Program-made: the position numbers and the translations under genes
In this document: positions 54,710-64,000 of the stretch, piece by piece
Layout: each line of letters starts with the position of its first letter
Numbering within the stretch: the stretch's first letter is position 1
The notes under the pieces: model-generated
Databases searched by the model: none
Seen by the model: the letters and a program-made list of their open reading frames with translations, nothing else
Told to the model about the DNA's origin: nothing
From: Neostapfia colusana
Taxonomy: Eukaryota > Streptophyta > Magnoliopsida > Poales > Poaceae
DNA length: 64,000 nucleotides
Direction of reading: 5' to 3'
Assembly (NCBI GenBank): GCA_030760725.1
Contig: JASWHV010000007.1
Span: forward strand, 23,658,824-23,722,823

Positions 54710-56336
54710 TGTGACGCCCTCAATTCTGTGGAAAACATAGGAACCGAGAACTGATGCGTATGTGTTCCCTGGATGTTCATCACACATACACATATCATCC
54801 ACAAACTGAATTTCAGAATATATATAACCACGAATAACAGGGTTTATTACAATGTTTCATGAGTCATGGACTCATGCTAACAGCGGAAGCGGAAGTCTTT
54901 ATTCTAGCAGCGGAAGTCTTCTAACTATAGCGGAAGCAATCTAAGCAGCAGCAGCTCCATCTCTACTCCATCCCCACAGACAAGGTTGAGGACAGATTAC
55001 ACGCCTAAGGCTCCACTTGGTGTTCATAGTAATCTTCTCCTGTAGCTGAAGATGATGTAATAATGCACGTTTGAGTATAATGATGTACTCAGCAAGTGGG
55101 GGAAAATATGATATGTAGCTCACAACAAGGTAGGTATAAAAAGGCTCATTGCAGAAAGCAAAGTTTATTTCTCAAAACACGCTAAAAACAACAACTTAGC
55201 TTTAAGTGAATGTAATCCCAACATGTATTAAAACATTTACATACCTCCATTAAGATTCATCCCTTTCCGTGTCTCAACCAGACATTAATCAACTTCGCTC
55301 ATGAATACCATCTCGTATTCACTACCATCTTATGAATACCATCTCGTATTCGCTACCAATCTCACGAATACCATCTCGTATTTGCTACCATTCAATTCTG
55401 TCTCATTCCGAGACCAATCTCGTTGCCATGACTCAATAGTCATGCAACCAATCTTATCACCCGGACTCAACAGTCCCAAAAACAAAAACCATAACTAAAA
55501 CCATCCTAAAATCCATCCCAACTAATCATGTGGGTTGTCGAGGCGCTTGTGACCTAAAGCTCGGCTATCATGATAGTTTTAAGAACTCTGCAGAGTTTGT
55601 ACCACTTTACCCACAAGTTTGTGATTTCGTCACCCATTGGTGACTGCAGAACCTCTATTATACCAATACACAACTGTCGGTGTATGGTCAAGAGGTCACA
55701 AAATAGCCTTTACAAAGGGGCTACTAGATGTATGGACTCACTAAGGTTTCACCGGCAGGCTAGAATCTCCAATTCTCCCACCCACGGGCCCCCTCTTGTG
55801 CGATGCAGTTCCCAGGGCAGTCCTCACTCGACTCCCATTCCCCGCGCCTTCCACGGTCCATAACAATCTAGCAACTTACCTAATTACTCACCTAAGCCGG
55901 GCCCATATTTGGCCTTGTGGTGGCACTGTTATCCTGGCATGTGCTCGCATGAACCGGTCCTTAGATCTACGGCAAGTAAACTACCATCTCATTCTACCTC
56001 ATGCACAAACCAAGGCTTGCCTAGATCTCCCTCCGATTCACGTTCATTAACAACATCAGTTTCTCATTATCATTACGAGTGCAGTTAGCTAGACACATCT
56101 ATCTCCCTTTCCGTATCCCATGGACTCAGCGAAGCATAAAAGCAAAAACCATACCCGACTCATTAACTTTCCCGGGCGACAAGGGTGGTTAACAAACTAG
56201 TAAACTCATATGAAAGAGTTTCCCATCATGTTTGACTCAAGCACACACACCTTTTCGCAAACAAAACAGTTTTCCAAAATATGGGATCAATATGGTCAAG
56301 GGGCACTTGCCTTGTTCTTGCAGTTCCGGTTGCTCT
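54710..56336 (-). repeat. 5' LTR of element F, first part (F2)
   Basis: Starts TGTGACGCCC. 1627 bases to the GCTCT at 56332-56336 where a solo LTR was inserted; it continues at 60965. Confidence 0.85.
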
Positions 56337-57963
56337 TGTGACGGCCTCAATTCTATGGAAAACCACGGAACAGAGAACTGATGCATATGTGTGCCCAGGA
56401 TGTTCATCACACATATACACATCATGCACAAACTGAATTTCAGAATATATATAACCACGAATAACAGGGTTTATTACAATGTTTCATGAGTCTTGGACTC
56501 ATGCTAACAGCGGAAGCGGAAGTCTTTATTCTAGCAGCGGAAGTCTTCTAACTATAGCGGAAGCAATCTAAGCAGCAGCAGCTCCATCTCTACTCCATCC
56601 CCACAGACAAGGTTGAGGACAGATTACACGCCTAAGGCTCCACTTGGTGTTCATAGTAATCTTCTCCTGTAGCTGAAGATGAAGTAATAATGCACGTTTG
56701 AGTATAATGATGTACTCAGCAAGTGCGGAAAAATATGATATGTAGCTCACAACAAGGTAGGTATAAAAAGGCTCATTGCAGAAAGCAAAGTTTATTTCTC
56801 AAAACACGATAAAAACAACAACTTAGCTTTAAGTGAATGTAATCCCAACATGTATTAAAACATTTACATACCTCCATTAAGATTCATCCCTTTCCGTGTC
56901 TCAACCAGACATTAATCAACTTTGCTCATGAATACCATCTCGTATTCACTACCATCTTACGAATACCATCTCGTATTCGCTACCAATCTCACGAATACCA
57001 TCTCGTATTTGCTACCATTCAATTCCGTCTCATTCCGAGACCAATCTCGTTGCCATGACTCAATAGTCATGCAACCAATCTTATCACCTGGACTCAACAG
57101 TCCCGAAAACAAAAACCATAACTAAAACCATCCCAAAATCCATCCCAACTAATCATGTGGGTTGTCGAGGCGCTTGTGACCTAAAGCTCGGCTATCATGA
57201 TAGTTTTAAGAACTCTGCAGAGTTTGTACCACTTTACCCACAAGTTTGTGATTTCGTCACCCATCGGCGACTGCAGAACCTCCATTATACCAATACACAA
57301 CTGTCGGTGTATGGTCAAGAGGTCACAAAATAGCCTTTACAAAGGGGCTACTAGATGTATGGACTCACTAAGGTTTCACCGGCAGGCTAGAATCTCCAAT
57401 TCTCCCACCCATGGGCCCCCTCTTGTGCGATGCAGTTCCCAGGGCAGTCCTCACTCGACTCCCATTCCCCGCGCCTTCCACGGTCCATAACAATCTAGCA
57501 ACTTACCTAATTACTCACCTAAGCCGGGCCCATATTTGGCCTTGTGGTGGCACTGTTATCCTGGCATGTGCTCGCATGAACCAGTCCTTAGATCTACGGC
57601 AAGTAAACTACCATCTCATTCTACCTCATGCACAAACCAAGGCTTGCCTAGATCTCCCTCCGATTCACGTTCATTAACAACATCAGTTTCTCATTATCAT
57701 TACGAGTGCAGTTAGCTAGACACATCTATCTCCCTTTCCGTATCCCATGGACTCAACGAAGCATAAAAGCAAAAACCATACCCGACTCATTAACTTTCCC
57801 GGGCGACAAGGGTGGTTAACAAACTAGTAAACTCCTATGAAAGGGTTTCCCATCATGTTTGACTCAAGCACACACACCTTTTCACAAACAAAACAGTTTT
57901 CCAAAATATGGGATCAATATGGTCAAGGGGCACTTGCCTTGTTCTTGCAGTTCCGGTTGCTCT
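56337..57963 (-). repeat. Chimeric tandem LTR segment (F3)
   Basis: 1627 bases, the same length as F2's first part and ending at the same GCTCT. Its first ~115 bases match F4 (GACGGCC, CTATGG, CAGAGAAC, ATATACACATC), the rest matches F2 almost exactly. This marks it as the product of unequal recombination between F2 and F4. Confidence 0.8.
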
Positions 57964-60900
57964 TGTGACGGCCTCAATTCTATGGAAAACCACGGAACAG
58001 AGAACTGATGCATATGTGTGCCCAGGATGTTCATCACACATATACACATCATGCACAAACTGAATTTCAGAATATATATGACCACGAATAACAGAGTTTA
58101 TTACAATGTATCATGAGTCTTGGACTCATGCTCACAGCGGAAATCTTAATCTAACAGCGGAAGTCTTTATTCTAATGCGGAAGCAATCTAAGCAACAGCA
58201 GCGGCTCCATCTACTACATTCTCCCACAGGCAAGGTTGAGGACAGATTACACGCCTAATGCTCCACCTGGTCTTCATAGTAATCTTCTCCTGTTGCTGAT
58301 GATGAAATAATAATGCAAGTTTGAGTACAATGATGTACTCAGCAAGTGCGGGAAAATATGATATGTAGCTCACAACAAGGTAGGTAGAAAAAGGCTCTTT
58401 GCAGAAAGCAAAGTTATTTATAAAAACCATGATAAAACAGCAACTTATCTTTAAGCAATGTAATCCCAATATGTACTAAAATACCAATCATACCTCCATT
58501 ATGTTCATTACCTTCCATGTCCCAACCAGACATTAATCAACCTCATTCTTGCTCACGAATACCTTCTCGTATTCGCTACCATCTCACGATTACCATCTCG
58601 TATTCGCTACCCTTTCATCTTATAAACAAATTTCATCTCACACCGAGACCAATCTCGTTCAACAGTCATGCAATACATCTTATCACCCGGACTCAACAGT
58701 CCCGAAAACAAAACCAAAACCAAACCATCCAAAACCATAGCCAATAACCATAGCCAGTAACCATCCCAACCAATCATGGAAGTTGGCCATGCGCTCGTGA
58801 CCGTAAGCTCGGCAATCATGATAGTTTTAGACTTTGCAGAGTTTGCACCTCTTTACCCACAAGTTTGTGATTTCGTCACCCGTCGGCAACTGCAGAACCT
58901 CCATTATACCAGTACACAACCGTCGGTGTATGGCCAAGAGATCACAAAATAGCCTTTACAAAGGGGTTACTAGATGTATGGACTCACTAAGGTTTCTCAG
59001 GCAGGCTAGAATCTCCAATTCTCCCACCCACGGGCCCCCTCTTGTGCCATGCAGTTCCCAGGGCAGTCCTCACTCGACTCCCATTCCCCACGCCTTCCAC
59101 GGTCCATAACAATCTAGCAACTTACCTAATTACTCAGCTAAGCCGCACCCATACTCTACCTTGTGGGGGCACTGTTATCCTGTCATGTGCTCGCATGAAC
59201 CGGTCCTTAGATCTACGGCAAGTAAACCACCATCTCTTTCTACCTCATTCACAAACTCAGGCTTGCCTAGATCTCCCTCCGATCCATGTTTATTAACAAC
59301 CTCAGTTCCTCATAAATCTTACGAGTGCAGTTAGCTAGACACATCTATCTCGCTTCCTATTCCCATGGACTCAGCGAAGCATAAAATTAAAACTATACCC
59401 GACTCATAAACACCACTGGTGACAAGGGTGGTTTAACCAAAACTAGTAAACTCCTGTAAAAGGGTTTCCCATCATGTTTGACTCAGCACACACACACCTT
59501 TTCGCAAAACAAAACAGTTTCCCAAAACATAGGATCAATATGGTCAAGGGGCACTTGCCTTGTTCTTGCGGTTTCGGTTGCTCTTGGATCTTGAAACCTT
59601 GTTGTGGCAGCTCATCGTAAACGGCTCCCTGAGCTTGTCCTTCTATACATGTTCACGCATATACAAGATTTACAACAATCAATATCATGCACAAACTTTA
59701 ACTAGATGCGATGATGCTTATGCATGTTAATCCTATGATGCAGTTTAGTTTGTACGTGTTCTTGCATGGCTTGCATGAGTTTTATGATGAACAGAGTTGT
59801 AGAGACGACCAACAAGTGATCTGTCCATGAAAAAGCTTCTGTTCGAAAGGAATCGAAGAACAGATGCAAAGAAAAATGCGATGATGCCGTAAGGTGGTAT
59901 TGGAGACCTACCTTACGTTCTTCTTGGTCTCGGGGTCCTTCTTTTAGCAAGACAGATCGTTGGGGCTCTCTTCCGGCGATCTTGTTCGACTGAACGCCGG
60001 CGAAGGGTTTATTCGGCGAGTTGGGGCTAGGGCTCTAAGTCGTCGGCTCAGGAGTTGGAAAAGAAGTTCGTGGTTTCGGCCAAAGGTTCTGGGTTCTATT
60101 TATAATCGGGAGAAGAAGAGTCCTAATCTAATTGTATTTCGAATAAGAGTCCTATTCAGATTGTCGTTGAATCTTAACAACTCATCTTTAGTTGATTTGG
60201 TGCGGTAGCATTGTGGAATTCATGTCGGTTTTCTCCCGTACCGGTATTCCCACGCGTACAGAAGCAAAAACCGCTCCAGAATTCATTACCTCCACGGTGA
60301 TGAGCTCCAGAAGCTCCACGTGTCCACCGGGGCATGGTCTCCCCTTTTCCGCAGAGACGAGCTCCGGTTGTGCCGCGTGTCAAGCGAGCGAGACCTCCCT
60401 CTCCTTTGGAGGTGAGCTCCGCGGGCGGCATGTATCCTGGTGGTCGGGACCTCCTCTCTATTCAGAGGTGGCTCCGCGCACGCCACGGGTCAGTGCCGAA
60501 CCTTCCATTTCTCTGGAGGTGGCTCCGGGTGTGCCATGTGTCCTAACAGCGCCAGACTTCCTTTCTTCTCAGAGACGAGATCCGTGGTTGACACGTATCC
60601 AACAGTGATGGACCTCCCGGAGATAGGCTCCGGCGGTGACACGTGTCCAATAGAACCGGACCTCTCAGAGGTGAGCTCCGGGAATGACACGTATCCCGCG
60701 CAACTGGTCCTCTGATTTCCACGGTGACTAGCTCCGAAGGTGACACGTGTCCTGTGGAGTCGGACCTCTCCCCTTTCGCGGAGATGAGCTCCGAAGGCGC
60801 CATGTGGCCAGTGGACCGCGGAAGTTGTCTTCGGAACTCTTGGCGAACTGGATTTTGCTCTTTTTGGCTATCTTTTTTATTCTTTCTCTGTTCCCACTTC

Positions 60901-60964
60901 TTTTAAAATATTTTCTCTACATGAAACATGAATACATGCAGAAACAAAAAATGAGGGTGTCACA
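57964..60964 (-). mobile_element. F-family solo LTR inserted in F2 (F4)
   Basis: 3001 bases, TGTGACGGCC ... GGGTGTCACA, with exact 5 bp duplications GCTCT at 57959-57963 and 60965-60969. No internal region. It carries a TATA box (60095-60104) and about ten ACGTGT-type units (60310-60810), fewer than F1. Confidence 0.88.
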
Positions 60965-62086
60965 GCTCTTGGATCTCGAAACCTTGTTGTTGCAGCTCGT
61001 CGTAGACAGCTCCCTGAGCTTGTCCTTCTATACGCGATCACACACATACAAGATTCACAGCAATCAATATCGTACACAAACTCTACTTTAAGATGCAACG
61101 ATGCATATGCATGTTAATCCTATGATGCAGTTTAGTTTGTACGTGTTCTTGCATGTTTGCATGGGTTTTATGATGAACAAAGGTGTTCGGATCAAATGTG
61201 GACGTGGCGATGATCTTGACTTTAGATCTAGATCAAACCAGTCAGCACGTGATCTGTCCACGAAAAAGCTTCTGTTCGAAAGGATCGAAGAACAAATGCA
61301 AAGAAAACGCGATGATGCCGTAAGGTGGTATTGGAAACCTACCTTACTCTCTTCGGGTCCTCCCTCCTAGCAAAACAGATCGTCGGGGCTCCTCCGGCGA
61401 TGGTAATTGTGATCCAGGCTCGTCGGCGGTCTCTCCGGCGGTTGTACTTCGGCAAAGGGGTTTACTCGGCGAGCTGGGGGCTAGGGCTCTAAGTTGTCGG
61501 CTCAGGAGGTGGAAATGAAGTCCGTGGTTGCGGCCAAAGGTTCTGGGTTCTATCTATAAGAGGGAAGAGAAGAGTCCTAATCTGTTTGGATTTTGAATAA
61601 GAGTCCTATTCAAATTGTTTTTGAATCTTAACAACTTATCTTCAGTTGATTTGGTTGCAGTATTCAGCATAGAAAGTTCGTGTCGGTTTCCCCCATATCG
61701 GGCACTCATGCACAGGAGAAAAACCACTTCAGAATCGTGTCCCTACGCGGTGATGGTCTCCGGAGGCTCCACGTGTTCTGCGGGAACCTGGCTCCCCTTT
61801 TTGGCAGAGACAAGCTCCGGTTGTGCCGCATGTCAGGTGGACGAGACCTCCCTCTCCCTCAGAGGTGAGCTCCGCGTGCGCCACACGTCCTGGCGGGCAG
61901 GACCTCCCTCTCTCCAAAGGCGAGCTTCGTGTGCGCCACGTGTCTGGTGGGTCGGGACCTCCCCTCTCAACAGAGGCGAGCTCCACGAACGCCACGTGTC
62001 AGTTCCGGACCTCCCCTCTCTCCGGGGGTGGCTCCGAGTGTGCCATGTGTCAATTCCGAACCTCCCCTCTCTTCGGAGGTGAGCAA
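60965..62086 (-). repeat. 5' LTR of element F, second part, truncated
   Basis: Resumes F2 after F4 (GCTCTTGGATCTCG, as in F1 at about 50531). Contains a weak TATA (TATAGATAGA, 61549-61558) and six ACGTGT-type units (61760-62060). Homology to F1 ends at GGAGGTGAGC, 62086, so about 600 bases of the LTR are missing. Confidence 0.83.
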
Positions 62087-62381
62087 GGTACGTCACTGGA
62101 CGACTCTCCTCTCTTTCTGCAAGGGCAACTACGGGAACTCTCCCTCCTGTGGACTTACGAGCGGTGCGAATCATGCGAACCATCTAAAACAAAAGAATTT
62201 AAAATTAGGTTAGATAAATTCTCAAACAAAAACCCTGTTTTGAATGAAAGTTGGGGTAAGATGAAGAAAATGACTCCTTTAATAACACTTTTCCACCCAC
62301 ACCTTGGAAAATAGTTTTTAAGAAAATAGGGCCCTTAACTACGTCCATTTCTACCTAGGTCCACGTTCCTACGGGCAACCT
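62087..62381 (-). other. Leader fragment of element G
   Basis: 295 bases without coding potential between the broken F2 LTR and G's primer site; probably G's leader, truncated at 62087. Confidence 0.45.
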
Positions 62382-62394
62382 GGCTCTAATACCA
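62382..62394 (-). other. Primer-binding site of element G
   Basis: Minus strand TGGTATTAGAGCC, a tRNA-Met type site, four bases from the LTR end at 62399. Confidence 0.75.
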
Positions 62395-62398
62395 CCTC

Positions 62399-64000
62399 TG
62401 TCACACCCGGTTTTTCCGAAGAACAACCAAGTGAATATCACATGTATGCCAGGATCATTTTCTCATACATGTGATGACAAAAAGTGAAGCATCATTTATT
62501 ACAAGCCAGGTGTCGAATATAAGTAAGTCTTACATAGTAAATGTCTCGATGGACAATAATAAGTTCATCACAAGTAAATAAACTAGCAGCGGAATATTAT
62601 TCTTTAGGGCTCCATCACAGGCGTTGCCCGGGGGTCTTCATGAACCTAAAAGCCTTCCTCGGGTCCAAAATCTTGGTCATTATACACCACCTCATTATCT
62701 TGACCTGAGCAGCAATATAAACCAACAAATATGCAAGGTTGAGTACCAATGGTACTCAGCAAGTGTGGGAAAATTATATCATGCATGGCTAGAACAAGGA
62801 GAGGTTGAACTCATGGTTAAAGCACTACGCAATTAATACCTATCACCTTAGCTTATTAAGCACCTACATTACTACACAGGTGAAATGGTCCCAATCTCCC
62901 ATCCCATCATCATAATCCAATAACTATAACATCATTTCCAATGTTAAGCTCCCCGCTTAACTTCCAAAACCATCGATCCTCTAATCATGAATAAGTCCAG
63001 GCCGCTCTTAACCGTGAGCACGGCTGTCAAGACAGTTTTGACTCTGCAGAGTTTGTACCACTGTACCCACAAGTAGTGATTTCATCCCCCGTTGCCGGGT
63101 GGACTAAAAGAACCTCCATTATGCCAGTGGCTACGATCCACATTCACACTTCCCAGGTGTGTGGCCAAGAGATCACTACGAAGCCTTTACAAAGGGATTC
63201 CCGACGAGCGTGGGCCCACTGAGGTTTCACCCCTAACAGCATACAAGAGGCTCCAACCCCGCTGCAGTGGCCCCCTCTTGAGCCTTGCGGTTCATATGGT
63301 AGTCCAGCTGACACCTACTCCCCGCACCATCCAACACACCCATACTACGCCGGGGATACACCTAATTAATTGGCCAAGCTGCCCCATCTCAGCATGTGGT
63401 TGGCACTGTAAAGCCGGGTTACATGCTCCATGAACCGGTCCTTAGGATCCAGGCAAGTACTAAACACAAACCCAAGTCTCGTGCACCCAGCACACAACCA
63501 AAACATCCAACTTGCCTTGATCCCTACCTCTACATAACTCACAATGTCTCATTCAAGAGTATGGTAATATAAACTGATGATCTCATATCCCAAATATCCC
63601 ATTCTAAGCATGGCTAAGCATATGCATGTTAATAAATGACATGACAGAATAAATCCCAACCCAAGCTTCAAGGAAACAAGGTAATGCAATTCTAGGGAAA
63701 CTTTCCTAGCATGGGTTTCATATTTCATTTGACAATGCAAATAATTCTATCTACACATCCTAGCATAGGATCAAAGTGGTCAAGGACACTTGCCTCCTTC
63801 TTGCTGCTCTTGAAATGGGTATTCCTGGTCTTGGAAATGAATAACTTGTTCTTGAACAGGTTCTACTTCATACCATCACACATAGCAAAAGAAAAACAAC
63901 AATCCATAAGACATAATTCACACTTACACTTCATACAAACCACACATTCATATTTATAAAAGTTTTTTACCATTATATGTGTTGTGGTTACTTTATGTGT
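62399..64000 (-). repeat. Partial 5' LTR of element G
   Basis: Begins TGTCACACCCGG and runs past the window edge. Parts resemble F LTRs at a distance: GTACTCAGCAAGTG.GGGAAAAT (62752 versus 49265) and GCAGAGTTTGTACCACT.TACCCACAAG (63046 versus 49780). It is therefore a diverged relative. No coding potential is seen. Confidence 0.65.

Larger units (their letters stand above)
48889..62086 (-). mobile_element. Element F: Tekay/Del-like gypsy with collapsed internal region
   Basis: Minus strand: 3' LTR 48889-52231, polypurine tract, internal remnants 52244-53861, leader array 54130-54701, and a 5' LTR that starts at 54710, is interrupted at 56336 and resumes at 60965-62086, where it is truncated. 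Integrase end and Gag wording match the Tekay/Del group. It interrupts D's LTR. The internal region is only about 2.5 kb because gag is fused to integrase. Confidence 0.82.

Overview
The window looks like plant nuclear DNA, most likely from a grass. It shows no sign of an intact host gene, and almost every stretch I can assign belongs to a retrotransposon: chromovirus-type Ty3/gypsy elements (Tekay/Del-like with 3-4 kb LTRs, a Reina-like element with ~400 bp LTRs, a CRM-like non-chromodomain type), a 12 kb Sirevirus-like Ty1/copia element with an extra envelope-like reading frame, and an RTE-type LINE. All their proteins carry stops or frameshifts. The grass call is an inference from protein style and element types; lineage names are by-eye assignments from motifs and structure, not searches.

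Layout. 1-1019: minus-strand tail of a gypsy polyprotein, an LTR-like stretch and a tRNA-Met primer site (fragment I). 1020-26066: element A, a minus-strand Tekay/Del-like gypsy. Its 3' LTR (1020-3651) is truncated and its 5' LTR (22332-26066) is complete. Its pol is split at the RT/RNase H boundary by element H (5677-17821), a plus-strand Sirevirus-like copia with both LTRs and a 5 bp target duplication. 26105-33009: element B, plus-strand gypsy pol, split by a LINE (27229-30641) with a 17-19 bp target duplication. 33010-40515: a B-family LTR-like region followed by a gag start; that gag is split by element C (35118-40328), a minus-strand Reina-like element.

40530-48888: element D, a truncated relative of A (leader plus part of a long LTR) on the minus strand. 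Its LTR is split by E (43115-47144), a plus-strand solo LTR of about 4 kb. 48889-62086: element F, a minus-strand Tekay/Del-like gypsy whose internal region has collapsed by a deletion that fuses gag to integrase. Its 5' LTR was hit by a solo LTR of the same family (57964-60964) and then locally duplicated by unequal recombination. 62087-64000: leader and partial LTR of another minus-strand relative, G, open at the window edge.

The genes do not work together as host functions; each element encodes, or encoded, its own Gag, protease, reverse transcriptase, RNase H and integrase. The parts that stand out are structural: arrays of ACGTGT (G-box/ABRE-like) minisatellite units upstream of the TATA box in F-family LTRs; a tandem array derived from the primer-binding site of F; repeated 12 bp palindromes in the Sirevirus-like LTRs; a candidate splice acceptor just before the envelope-like frame; a possible micro-inversion of a primer-binding site; and a triplicated promoter-like unit in the B-type LTR.
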